A DNA stretch of 64,000 nucleotides from Lachnospiraceae bacterium AC2012 (GTDB lineage Bacteria > Bacillota > Clostridia > Lachnospirales > Lachnospiraceae). The position numbers and the translations under genes were made by a program. The stretch lies in assembly GCA_000702525.1 (NCBI GenBank), contig JNIN01000001.1, positions 992,001 to 1,056,000 of the forward strand, in the 5' to 3' direction. Below the pieces are notes generated by a model, which worked only from the letters and a program-made list of their open reading frames with translations, had not been told where the DNA came from and ran no database searches. This document shows, in pieces, positions 9,306 through 16,955 of the stretch; within the stretch, counting starts at the first letter, position 1, and every line of letters starts with the position of its first letter.

Positions 9306-9354
9306 TTTCGAGTACCCCCTTAAAATCTCATTTATAATTGTAACTTAATTATCA

Positions 9355-9384
9355 CAAAAAGAAAGGCCTCATCTCTGAGGCCTC
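9355..9384 (-). terminator. Terminator after the lipoprotein gene
   Basis: Perfect 8-bp stem AGGCCTCA (9364-9371) with TGAGGCCT (9376-9383), four-base loop, followed on the minus strand by CTTTCTTTTTG. It lies 15 bp beyond the lipoprotein stop. Confidence 0.85.
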
Positions 9385-9398
9385 AATTTCTTTTCTTT

Positions 9399-10301
9399 CT
9401 AATTTGTATAAGACAATGCTACTTCCGATAGTTTTTGACTGCATCTACTTGTTACATCCAAATAATAATTCAGATCTGCTTCCGTCATTTGATCTTGCTT
9501 AGAAGACCACGTATTTAACTCAGTGGCCATCTGAGAATACTGCGTCATATATGACGAATACTCATTTAGTAATGACATATCTGTTGGATTATTCTGATAT
9601 TTTTCCATGAAAGCAACGTATTCATCTACAAATGTTTCATACGAATCCAAAAATGCTTTTAAATCTGGATCTACCTCATCTTGAGAAGATGCATTATCAT
9701 TTGATACCACTGACGTATCAACAGAAACATCTCTTACAATATTTTCAAAGAAATCCAAATATGGCATATTTTGATCTTTAGAACAGTAAGACAACATTAC
9801 CATTGTTCCATAGTCTTTATTCAAGAGGAAATATGAATCTACATATATTTTTTCTGCATTATTATCCAATTCCGAATTAATTAACACTTTTGAATATTGG
9901 TCAGATTCATTGTATGATTGACTTGTCACATTAACCTCGTATCCTTTTTTTTCAAGACCTTTAGAATAATCATTTACCATTACTTGAACATCTTCGTCGG
10001 ACATATTACTTGCATTATATATATTATTAGTTCCATACGACAAATACAGCCATGTTTTTCTATTCTCTTCTTTATCTATATAATACGTTGCACTATTTCC
10101 ATCACTATTCACTTCTGAACTTGAAGGAAAATCAAAATTGAAACCTCCCAAATCCAGATGCTTCATCTCAATAGTAGATGTATCCACCAATTCACTTCTT
10201 ATTTCATTGGTATCTGTATTACTTTGTTCTTTACCCCCACATCCTGTCAAAGCTATCACTACAATGCAAAATAGCACGATTAATTGTACTCTTCGTTTCA
10301 T
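9399..10301 (-). CDS. Secreted lipoprotein of unknown function
   Basis: A 300-aa protein that I do not recognise. Its N-terminus is a clear lipoprotein signal: MKRR, a hydrophobic stretch and lipobox LTGC with Cys21. The mature protein begins with a Ser/Asn/Thr-rich linker (about 22-45). A folded part of about 150 residues containing 'YIDKEENRKTWLYLSYG' and a 'KVLINSELDNNAEKIYVDSYFLL' strand pair follows, resembling the psbP/MOG1-like folds of small Gram-positive lipoproteins only in general pattern. It ends in a helical acidic tail (YETFVDEYVAFMEKYQ and following) of the kind seen in DUF6591-like lipoproteins. It follows the Mor-like regulator by 20 bp and ends at a terminator, so those two genes form one unit. 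Confidence 0.75.
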   Translation of the reverse strand: MKRRVQLIVLFCIVVIALTGCGGKEQSNTDTNEIRSELVDTSTIEMKHLDLGGFNFDFPSSSEVNSDGNSATYYIDKEENRKTWLYLSYGTNNIYNASNMSDEDVQVMVNDYSKGLEKKGYEVNVTSQSYNESDQYSKVLINSELDNNAEKIYVDSYFLLNKDYGTMVMLSYCSKDQNMPYLDFFENIVRDVSVDTSVVSNDNASSQDEVDPDLKAFLDSYETFVDEYVAFMEKYQNNPTDMSLLNEYSSYMTQYSQMATELNTWSSKQDQMTEADLNYYLDVTSRCSQKLSEVALSYTN

Positions 10302-10321
10302 ATCGCATATCCCTCCATTTT

Positions 10322-10582
10322 TTATTCTAATTCCCTTACCTCTTTTAATATTTGCCGTATCCTTCGCTCAGATAATCCCATTTCCTTTGCAATTTCAGAA
10401 ACTGTCATATCATTTTGATGTTCGATTATATATTTCTGCGTATATTCCTTTGAAAACAATCTTTGTGGAAACGTCACATTTGTACCTGAAAATCTTTTCC
10501 ATATTTTCAAAATTTGAACATCATTTAGTATCTCTGCCAGTTCTCCATAAACTCCAGCATAACGTTTCGGATTGTTTTTCAA
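10322..10582 (-). CDS. Small Mor-family-like helix-turn-helix DNA-binding protein
   Basis: About 86 aa. The first half (YAGVYGELAEIL...W..F.GTNVTFPQRL) resembles the N-terminal dimerisation part of phage Mor/C activators. The second half is a compact HTH, with MTVSEIAKEMGLSERRIRQILKEV at the C-terminus. The open frame allows GTG at 10591, but that codon touches the AAAGGAGG ribosome site; TTG at 10582 stands 8 nt from it and is the better start. Mor-like proteins bind dyad-symmetric DNA as dimers, and the next non-coding block upstream (10891-11262) is an array of inverted motifs, which makes this protein a candidate ligand. That link is inferred. It is the first gene of a two-gene unit with the lipoprotein. 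Confidence 0.7.
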   Translation of the reverse strand: MKNNPKRYAGVYGELAEILNDVQILKIWKRFSGTNVTFPQRLFSKEYTQKYIIEHQNDMTVSEIAKEMGLSERRIRQILKEVRELE

Positions 10583-10724
10583 ATACTCCACCTCCTTTAA
10601 TTTTTGATTTTAATTCATTTATTTTGAAATTGTCCTCTGTTAATTGCATATGAAATTTTCATAACAAATTTCCAATTTCAAATCCTTTTCTCCTTTCATA
10701 TAAGCAGATGTAATTTTTGCGAAT
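10583..10724 (-). promoter_or_regulatory. 142-bp leader in front of the Mor-like gene
   Basis: Contains two ribosome-site-like tracts on the minus strand: AAAGGAGG just before the gene, and AAAGGAGAAAAGGA about 100 bp farther upstream, which could open a 13-codon leader peptide (TTG start, stop TAA). No convincing promoter or riboswitch was recognised; a weak TTCGCA-N17-TATGAA is possible. Confidence 0.3.
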
Positions 10725-10764
10725 GATATAAAAAAAGGGTCGTATGAAAAATTCATACGACCCT
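10725..10764 (-). terminator. Terminator at the downstream end of the non-coding block
   Basis: Perfect 13-bp stem AGGGTCGTATGAA (10736-10748) with its complement at 10752-10764, three-base loop, then TTTTTTATATC on the minus strand. No protein gene ends here on that strand. The terminator therefore either stops read-through from thiN (stop at 11906) or ends a separate transcript made from the 10.8-11.9 kb block. Confidence 0.85.
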
Positions 10765-10799
10765 AAACAACAACGTCACTACTAACTACTCATCTAATG

Positions 10800-10819
10800 A
10801 TTCAATTATAAAAATGTTC
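10800..10819. repeat. Direct repeat, copy 1, left border of the motif array
   Basis: Pattern ATTC-N-ATTATAAAAATG-N-TC. The second copy at 11306-11325 matches at 18 of 20 positions, including a 12-bp perfect core. The two copies lie 506 bp apart and bracket the array of inverted motifs. Confidence 0.75.
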
Positions 10820-10890
10820 GGTATGACACTGGTACACCTGATGCACAACTCTGATTGTTTTAGCGTGATTATCAACTAATTTTACACACT

Positions 10891-11262
10891 TTACAGAATA
10901 TATCCTTGTTTTTGAATTTCTTCTGTAAGCCAATTTTGTAATTTTCGTCAAATTACGGTAGAAATCCTGATTCAGTTACCATATACCGTAATGCTCTTAT
11001 TATTTTAAACAAGTTATATTGTCCTTTACAGAAGATCGCTACATTATATCTTCTTTTTCTGTAATTTGATAAACAGCTAAGAAGATTGCTTACAGAAAAC
11101 TTACCTTTTCAACTTGATATTCTGTAACCCAGAAAAATCCAGGATTTTTACTACGGTAAAAATAGAGTAACGAGCAAATTGTTCCGTAAAACAGCATATT
11201 GTTAAAAAATTTTAACCATGCATTTACGGAACAGGATTTGAAAACAAGTATGTATTCTGTAA
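10891..11262. repeat. Array of twelve 8-bp motifs in alternating orientation, helically phased
   Basis: The motif TTAC(A/G)G(A/T)A and its reverse complement alternate strictly along 372 bp. Starts are 10891, 10921, 10953, 10984, 11026, 11057, 11090, 11120, 11151, 11182, 11224 and 11255. The steps are 30, 32, 31, 42, 31, 33, 30, 31, 31, 42 and 31 bp, that is about three or four turns of DNA. Neighbouring partners often match each other exactly, including where the sequence departs from the commonest form (TTACGGTA at 10953 pairs with TACCGTAA at 10984; TTCCGTAA at 11182 pairs with TTACGGAA at 11224). Such compensated change points to either dimeric protein sites or tandem RNA hairpins. A GTTAAAA-AA-TTTTAAC palindrome sits in the centre of the second 42-bp gap (11201-11216). 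No protein is encoded here. It is not CRISPR, because the units are inverted and only 8 bp long. Confidence 0.8.
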
Positions 11263-11305
11263 ATCTAGCAAAGAACCTTATAAAAATCAGCAAAAAACCT
11301 AACTA

Positions 11306-11325
11306 ATTCCATTATAAAAATGGTC
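11306..11325. repeat. Direct repeat, copy 2, between motif array and giant palindrome
   Basis: Second copy of the ATTC-N-ATTATAAAAATG-N-TC repeat. Its last bases are also the first bases of the long inverted repeat (AATGGTCCAC). Confidence 0.75.
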
Positions 11326-11896
11326 CACTAACCCCGTTCCTCCGCCGTGGCCCTGCCGCCCTTGCCCCTTTGCCCGGATCTTCGCAAGAATATTGTATTT
11401 TTCCTATATGCAAAGACTCGCATCCTCGATTATCCTGTGTTTTTTGTAAGTCTGTACAGTTTCCCGGAACCGCTTTCACCGGACTGATATTCCTGTTCTT
11501 CGTTAAGACTTTCTGGGGACGGCAAAGCGTAGGTGAATAAAGTAAGCTTAGTAAAATAAAAACAGGTTTTGCGATGTATCGTCATGCGTCGCCATGGACG
11601 GCGACGCAAGTGGCACCTGAGACACGACGTTGAATGTGCCACGGTGACGATACATACAAAACCTGTTTTGTTATTTTACTTAGCGAACGACACTTGAACC
11701 TACGCTTTGCCGTACCCAGAAAGTCTAATAAAAAATTCCAAATATCTGTCCCGTGTAAAGCGGTTCCGGGAAACGGTTCATCCTGCAAAAAACACAGGAT
11801 CGATGCTCGCTTTTTGCATATGGAAAAATTACAATATTCGCAAAATGGATCCTGGCAAAGGGGCAAGGGCGGCAGGGCCACGGCGGGTGGACCATT
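11319..11896. repeat. 578-bp imperfect palindrome (giant hairpin) next to thiN
   Basis: Two arms of about 265 bp face each other. They begin with AATGGTCCAC at the left and end with its complement at the right. The best block is a 33-bp perfect match (11342-11374 with 11854-11886). Others are 17 bp (11460-11476 with 11757-11773) and 28 of 29 bp (11506-11534 with 11698-11726). By eye the arms are about 80 percent alike, with small bulges and one 13-bp insertion in the left arm. The apex is not a simple loop: it carries two local hairpins, GCGTCGCC/GGCGACGC (11586-11607) and GTGGCAC/GTGCCAC (11610-11642), making a three-way junction. The arm tips are markedly GC-rich compared with the array beside them. 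Short open frames in both directions follow the arm symmetry and are not believed to be genes. It may be a mobile palindromic element (MITE-like) or a structured RNA; the sequence alone does not decide. Confidence 0.85.
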
Positions 11897-11905
11897 CCAG
11901 GGCCA

Positions 11906-12589
11906 TTAGTCTCGGGCTTCGATCACCAATAGTGATCCCAGCTGCACACGAATCTTTGCTACGGTATCTACCAGTTCATTACTGATGCCGAGCGATGTAA
12001 AACTTGGGAGATCATAATCCTCTAATTCGTACTTTAAGCCCTCGAGCGTAACACCATAGGCAGTACCATTGACCGCTACGACAGAGATATACTGCCCAAA
12101 TTGTTTATCTCTACGGATAACCGCACAAGCCGGATGCTCTTCCGCTGTCAGCATATATACCTTATTATGCGGATCAATCATCCAGATTTTACGATTGTGC
12201 TCTGGGCCTTTGCCAAGAATCATCATATTTCCAAGAACATGATCGAGTCTTGTACCCGTACTTCCGACGAAATAAATATTTCCTGAGGATTCTTCAAATG
12301 CAATATTCAGGGCAGCCTCCGAATCTGTATCATCTTTCTCCGGATTCAGATAAGTAATCTGCGTATCCAGATTCTCCATCTCCTGCTTCTTCGCAGGCTC
12401 AATGGAATCAAAATCTCCAACAATATGATCTGGCACAATGCCAAGATCCAGACAACACTCCACGCCCTTATCTGCTGCGATTACATAACATGTTTCACCA
12501 TGCTTCTCTGCATGCAGTTTTGCCTCCTCATATTGTTCCTTTACAAATTCTCTGTCTGCGGCTCCGCCGCTTATAATAATTGCACTCAT
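11906..12589 (-). CDS. thiN: Thiamine pyrophosphokinase
   Basis: Transfers pyrophosphate from ATP to thiamine, giving the active cofactor TPP. The 227-aa length fits the family. Visible are the N-terminal nucleotide-sugar-like fold with CYVIAADKGVECC, the metal-binding GDFDS motif (about residues 68-72), the PEKDDTDSE active-site motif (about 92-100) and the GSTGTRLDH motif (about 120-128). The C-terminal beta domain carries LEGLKYEL, the usual substrate-binding stretch. It is the last gene of the long murE-thiN operon, 20 bp after rpe. A 578-bp palindrome starts 9 bp after its stop codon and so would form the 3' end of the operon message. Confidence 0.93.
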   Translation of the reverse strand: MSAIIISGGAADREFVKEQYEEAKLHAEKHGETCYVIAADKGVECCLDLGIVPDHIVGDFDSIEPAKKQEMENLDTQITYLNPEKDDTDSEAALNIAFEESSGNIYFVGSTGTRLDHVLGNMMILGKGPEHNRKIWMIDPHNKVYMLTAEEHPACAVIRRDKQFGQYISVVAVNGTAYGVTLEGLKYELEDYDLPSFTSLGISNELVDTVAKIRVQLGSLLVIEARD

Positions 12590-12609
12590 GTGACTATTTC
12601 CCCAAATCT

Positions 12610-13260
12610 TTATGCCATATGTTCTAAGAAGTCTGTTACGTTTTGTCCTGCGTCACCATTAAATACAGCGCTACCAGCTACAATAATATTGGCTCCAGCA
12701 TCTAAAACATCATCTACGTTATCCAGTGTAATTCCACCGTCCACTTCGATGTCTGTCTTCAATCCTTTACGCTCAATCATAGCCTTCAACTCGGCGATCT
12801 TATCCAGCGAATATGGGATAAACTTCTGTCCACCAAATCCAGGATTTACGGTCATCAGAAGCACCATATCGAGTTCCGGAAGGATATATTCAATCGCAGA
12901 AAGCGGTGTGGTAGGATTCAATGCAACTGCTGCAAGTACATTTTCCTCCTTGATCATATGAACCAATCGGTCGAGATGATTTGTCGCTTCCGCATGTACG
13001 GTAATAATATCTGCGCCTGCCTCCGCAAATTCATGAATATACTGCTCCGGATTATCAATCATCAAGTGTACATCCAAAATCTTCTCCGTATATTTACGAA
13101 GGGACTTAAGGACTGGAAGTCCAATGGAATAATTCGGAACAAAATGTCCATCCATGATATCGACATGGATATATTCTGCACCTGCTTCATCAACTTCCTG
13201 TACTGCTGCACCAAGCTGACCAAAATCAGCGGATAAGATGGATGGTGATAAACAATTCAT
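12610..13260 (-). CDS. rpe: Ribulose-phosphate 3-epimerase
   Basis: Interconverts ribulose 5-phosphate and xylulose 5-phosphate in the pentose phosphate pathway. The start at 13260 (MNCLSPSILSADF) is chosen over an upstream ATG because it matches the family N-terminus and follows GAGGGAG by 6 nt, giving 216 aa. TIM-barrel motifs are present: SPSILSADF, HVDIMDGHFVPNYSIG (metal-binding His and Asp), DVHLMIDNP, MTVNPGFGGQ and EVDGGI, plus a phosphate-binding VAGSAVF. It sits between rsgA and thiN, the common order in Firmicutes. Confidence 0.96.
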   Translation of the reverse strand: MNCLSPSILSADFGQLGAAVQEVDEAGAEYIHVDIMDGHFVPNYSIGLPVLKSLRKYTEKILDVHLMIDNPEQYIHEFAEAGADIITVHAEATNHLDRLVHMIKEENVLAAVALNPTTPLSAIEYILPELDMVLLMTVNPGFGGQKFIPYSLDKIAELKAMIERKGLKTDIEVDGGITLDNVDDVLDAGANIIVAGSAVFNGDAGQNVTDFLEHMA

Positions 13261-13317
13261 AGTTTCTCCCTCATGACTCAACAACAAAACTCTATTTCTC
13301 GCTTTCTATTACTACTT

Positions 13318-14196
13318 CTAATATTTCTTTCGATTCTTAACCTCTTCATAGAGAAGAAGATAATTATCATAACGACTCTGGCTGATTTTTCCATCCTCCA
13401 AAGCTCTCTTCACTTCACAATCCGGCTCATGGATATGTGCACATCCCTGGAAACGGCACTGCGGACTGTAATCCCGAAATTCCCGGAATAAATCCGAGAG
13501 GTCTTCCTTCTCAATCTCCGGAATCAGCATAGAACCAAATCCCGGCGTATCCATAAGATACGTATCTTCGCCAAGTGCCAGACACTGACTATGACGTGTG
13601 GTATTCTTACCTCGCTGAATCTTCTCCGAAATGGCACCCGTCTCCATCACGGTGGTTCCATGCATTAAATTCGTAAATGTCGACTTTCCGACACCGGATG
13701 GTCCGGCTACCGTTGTCGTCTTACCCTTTAAAACATTCCAAAGAATCTCCTTCTCTTTTCCGGATTTCATGGAAGTTGTGATGACCTGATAACCAGCCGA
13801 CTCATAGATGGCTTTCAGTCTGTTTGTCTCGCCTTCCGTATCCAGATCCACCTTATTGATGACGATTACCGTTGGAACATCCTGGTATTCCATCATCCCT
13901 AAGAAACGATCCAAGAGATTCAAGTTTGGCTTTGGCTTCGTAACGGAGAAGATGTACATCGCCTGATCTACATTGGATACGGCTGGACGAATCAATTCGT
14001 TCTTTCGTTCCATAATCTTCTCTACATTACCAACCTTTTTCTCTTCGTCGATGACGGCCATATCTACAAAATCACCCACCAGCGGTTTCACACCCGCTTT
14101 ACGAAATGCTCCCTTAGCCTTGCATTCATACAGCCCGGCCTCTGGAACATCTACATAATAGAATCCAGCGATTCCCTTTAAGATACGACCCTTCAT
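13318..14196 (-). CDS. rsgA: Ribosome small-subunit-dependent GTPase
   Basis: Late-stage 30S assembly GTPase, 292 aa. The circularly permuted G motifs appear in order: NKVD (G4), GPSGVGKST (G1) and DTPGFG (G3). An N-terminal OB-like domain (residues 1-70) and a C-terminal zinc site (CRFQGCAHIHEPDC) complete the family layout. Of two close ATGs the inner one (14196, MKGRIL) stands 7 nt from GAGGA and is preferred. It is encoded 57 bp after prkC, and PrkC-type kinases are known to phosphorylate this GTPase in other Firmicutes. Confidence 0.96.
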   Translation of the reverse strand: MKGRILKGIAGFYYVDVPEAGLYECKAKGAFRKAGVKPLVGDFVDMAVIDEEKKVGNVEKIMERKNELIRPAVSNVDQAMYIFSVTKPKPNLNLLDRFLGMMEYQDVPTVIVINKVDLDTEGETNRLKAIYESAGYQVITTSMKSGKEKEILWNVLKGKTTTVAGPSGVGKSTFTNLMHGTTVMETGAISEKIQRGKNTTRHSQCLALGEDTYLMDTPGFGSMLIPEIEKEDLSDLFREFRDYSPQCRFQGCAHIHEPDCEVKRALEDGKISQSRYDNYLLLYEEVKNRKKY

Positions 14197-14263
14197 GCAC
14201 ATTTCCTCATATTATTTACCAAATAAACTACTTTCTAATCCTTACTTTCTTACATGCTAAGCT

Positions 14264-16213
14264 TTACTGCTCCTTAAAGGAAACAGACTGTGTTGTAACA
14301 TTTCCATTCGCATCTGTAATCGTAAGTGTACCGGAGGATGTTGTGATACCACTTGCACTTACTGTCGATCCAGAAGATGCGATGTTACCACTTGCAACCG
14401 TCTTGCCATTACTATCTGTTAATACATAGCTTCCACCAGCATAATCAGCGGAAATGTCTACGCTAGCTGTATAAGTCTTCGCCTCGGCACCCTTAGAAAC
14501 TGTGATAGATACAGAGCTTCCCTTTGTTACATAAGTACCTGCGGAAGTACCCTGAGAGATAACATTTCCTTCTGCTACCGTATCACTGTATTCTGTCGTT
14601 ACACTTGCAGATAAACCAAGAGCGGAAAGTGCAGATTCTGCCTCGGACTGGGACTTGCCCTTCACATCCGGAACCTGAACCGTTTCCTTACCCTGAGATA
14701 CAGTGATGGTGATCGTATCGCCTTCCTGGCCTTCACCTGTTGGAGAATAGCTGATAACCTTACCGGATTCTACATCATCACTGTATTCATAATTGGTATT
14801 GTACTTAAATCCTGCGGACTTCAATGTAGAGATCGCATTGGATTCTGTCATTCCTGTAACATCCGGAATATCAATATCACCCTTACCAGAAGAGAAGGTT
14901 ACCTTGATCGTTGTATTCTTGTCTACCTTCTTACCGGCATTTACAGACTGATCCATAACAAGACCTTCTTCGTACTCATCAGAGGATGCAGTACCGATAT
15001 TCTTGTAACCAAGGCCAGCATCTTCGAGTGCTTCCTTCGCTTCATCCTCTGTCATACCAAGAAGATTTGGAACTTCTACCTGCTCTGTTGCTTCTGTTGT
15101 TGTCTCCGTATCGTCGGACTTACTTGAGCCGAATTTAAAGAGACCGAAGAAACTACCAATGATATAGATCACGATGGCTGCAATAATCACAGCAGCAACA
15201 ATTCCCATGATGGTAATTGCCTTTTCCATCTTAGGATTTACCTTGTCATCTGTCTCATCCTCTTCTTCGTCTTCCTCTTCGATTTCATCCTCTACCGGAT
15301 CTGTCTCTTCACGAATCTTATTGAGTTCGTCCTCTGTGATCACACGTGTCTTCTCCGCTTCATCCGTGTTAATCATAGTGACAAAATCCTCTTCCGGATT
15401 AATCAGCGCCTTCTTCAAATCTGTGAGAAGGTCTGCCATCGATTCATATCTCTTATCCGGGCTCTTCATAGTAGCCTTCTGGATAATCTTCTCCATACTG
15501 ATTGGAAGGTCCGGTGCAAATTCTGTTGGAGGTGTCATCTCACCCTGTAAATGCTGAATCGCAACGGCAACGGCTGTCTCTCCGTCAAATGGTACGCGAC
15601 CGGTTGCCATCTCATACATCACAATACCGAGCGAATAGATATCAGACTGTGCTGTCACGTAACCATTTCTCGTCTGCTCTGGACTTGAATAATGTACGGA
15701 ACCCATCACGTCAGCGTGGATTGTATTTCCACTTGCTGCCTTGGCGATACCAAAGTCTGTAACCTTAACCTTACCTTCTTTGGAAATGATAATGTTCTGC
15801 GGTTTGATATCTCTATGAATAATATTCTTCTTATGTGCGGCTTCGATACCACGACCAACCTGAATGGCGATACTAATAACTTCCTTGTAATTCAGTCTGC
15901 CCTTCTTCTCAATATAAGTCTTCAGTGTGATACCTTCGACATATTCCATAACGATATAGTAGAGTCCATCTTCGGAACCTACATCGTAGATATTTACAAT
16001 ATTTGGATGTTCCAAACCAGCTGCAGACTGCGCCTCTGTACGGAACTTGGATACAAAAGTTGTATCTTCTCCAAATTCTTCTTTTAATACCTTAATTGCA
16101 ACTTCTCTACCTAATACATGATCCTTTGCTTTATAAACATTCGACATTCCGCCGGCGCCGATTTTTTCTAAAATCTCATATCTATCTGCTAAAAATGTTC
16201 CTGCATTTAACAT
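14264..16213 (-). CDS. prkC: Membrane serine/threonine kinase with PASTA repeats
   Basis: Eukaryote-like kinase of 649 aa. The cytoplasmic catalytic domain (about 12-275) has the glycine loop GAGGMSNVYKA, catalytic VAIKVLK (Lys41), HRDIKPQN and DFGIAKA, so it should be active. An acidic linker (EDEIEEEDEEEDE) leads to a single membrane segment near 335-356. Outside are three PASTA repeats (beginning VEVPNLLG, IDIPDVTG and VQVPDVKG), which bind muropeptides and related wall fragments. A Ser/Thr-rich C-terminal domain of about 60 residues (from TYTASVDIS) follows and is not part of every PrkC. The cognate phosphatase gene lies 15 bp upstream. Together they control growth, wall synthesis and ribosome-associated GTPases. 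Confidence 0.96.
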   Translation of the reverse strand: MLNAGTFLADRYEILEKIGAGGMSNVYKAKDHVLGREVAIKVLKEEFGEDTTFVSKFRTEAQSAAGLEHPNIVNIYDVGSEDGLYYIVMEYVEGITLKTYIEKKGRLNYKEVISIAIQVGRGIEAAHKKNIIHRDIKPQNIIISKEGKVKVTDFGIAKAASGNTIHADVMGSVHYSSPEQTRNGYVTAQSDIYSLGIVMYEMATGRVPFDGETAVAVAIQHLQGEMTPPTEFAPDLPISMEKIIQKATMKSPDKRYESMADLLTDLKKALINPEEDFVTMINTDEAEKTRVITEDELNKIREETDPVEDEIEEEDEEEDETDDKVNPKMEKAITIMGIVAAVIIAAIVIYIIGSFFGLFKFGSSKSDDTETTTEATEQVEVPNLLGMTEDEAKEALEDAGLGYKNIGTASSDEYEEGLVMDQSVNAGKKVDKNTTIKVTFSSGKGDIDIPDVTGMTESNAISTLKSAGFKYNTNYEYSDDVESGKVISYSPTGEGQEGDTITITVSQGKETVQVPDVKGKSQSEAESALSALGLSASVTTEYSDTVAEGNVISQGTSAGTYVTKGSSVSITVSKGAEAKTYTASVDISADYAGGSYVLTDSNGKTVASGNIASSGSTVSASGITTSSGTLTITDANGNVTTQSVSFKEQ

Positions 16214-16228
16214 CTCATTCTCCTCGCT

Positions 16229-16954
16229 TTACATCTCAATAAGAACAACGGTGATATTGTCTCGACCGCCATTCTCCTCTGCTGTATTTACCAGTTTCTT
16301 AGCTTTAATCTCCGGAGTATCACTCGCTACGAATAATATATCTGTCATCGTTTCCTTTGACACCATATTCGTAAGTCCATCCGTACATAATAAAATCTGA
16401 TCTCCCGGCCGTACTTCAACATCGAAGAAATCCGTACGCACGGCTTCTTCTGCTCCAACAGCTCTTGTTATCATATTTTTTCTTGGGTGTATCATAGCTT
16501 CTGACTCTTGGAGATTGCCCTCACGAACCAGTTCCTGTACCAGGGAATGATCTCTGGTAATCTGACGAAGTTCCTGATCTGTAGCTACGTATAGTCTACT
16601 ATCTCCAACATTGGCGATGTATAGATGTCCGTCCAGATAAGTTGCCGCCACTAATGTGGTACCCATGCCCTTTTTATCCGGATCTGCAAGTGCTTCATGA
16701 TAAACCTTATAGTTTGCACTTGTAATCGCCTGCTCCAATACCGCGATTGGCTCTTGAATTGTTGAATTACGAATTGCTTCTACAACAGACTGTACTGCGT
16801 ATGCGGAAGCAAATTCCCCTGCGTTGTGTCCGCCCATTCCGTCGGCCACCAAAAACAGATTGGAAAGTGGCCCCGTCTTCTGATCTGTAGCAAATACAAA
16901 ATCCTGATTCTTGCTGCGCACACGTCCTGTCTCTGTTATTGAGTAAAATCTCAT
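16229..16954 (-). CDS. prpC: PP2C-family protein serine/threonine phosphatase
   Basis: Reverses PrkC phosphorylation. The 241 aa contain the PP2C metal-binding motifs in order: RSKNQDFVF, LFLVADGMGGHNAGE, GTTLVAA, IANVGDSRLYV, LLCTDGLTN and GGRDNITVVLI. A GTG start at 16966 is possible, but ATG at 16954 is placed one base after the rlmN stop codon, about 10 nt from AAAGG, and begins with the family's MRFYSITETG pattern. Tight spacing on both sides shows it is co-transcribed with rlmN and prkC. Confidence 0.95.
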   Translation of the reverse strand: MRFYSITETGRVRSKNQDFVFATDQKTGPLSNLFLVADGMGGHNAGEFASAYAVQSVVEAIRNSTIQEPIAVLEQAITSANYKVYHEALADPDKKGMGTTLVAATYLDGHLYIANVGDSRLYVATDQELRQITRDHSLVQELVREGNLQESEAMIHPRKNMITRAVGAEEAVRTDFFDVEVRPGDQILLCTDGLTNMVSKETMTDILFVASDTPEIKAKKLVNTAEENGGRDNITVVLIEM

Positions 16955-16955
16955 G

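Noticed and set aside
10525-10650. 41-codon minus-strand frame with a GGG segment resembling a double-glycine peptide leader
   Set aside because: No ribosome site before its ATG, and it overlaps the well-supported start of the Mor-like gene in another frame. No export genes are nearby.
10138-10653. 171-codon plus-strand frame spanning the lipoprotein start and the Mor-like gene
   Set aside because: It is antisense to two genes with ribosome sites and recognisable features, and has no ribosome site of its own.
10891-11262. CRISPR array
   Set aside because: The repeated unit is only 8 bp, alternates in orientation and has no cas genes nearby; CRISPR repeats are direct and 23 bp or longer.
11582-11909. 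Open frames of 91-99 codons on both strands inside the giant palindrome
   Set aside because: They mirror the arm symmetry, lack ribosome sites and have Cys/Arg/Pro-rich translations unlike neighbouring proteins. They are by-products of the inverted repeat.
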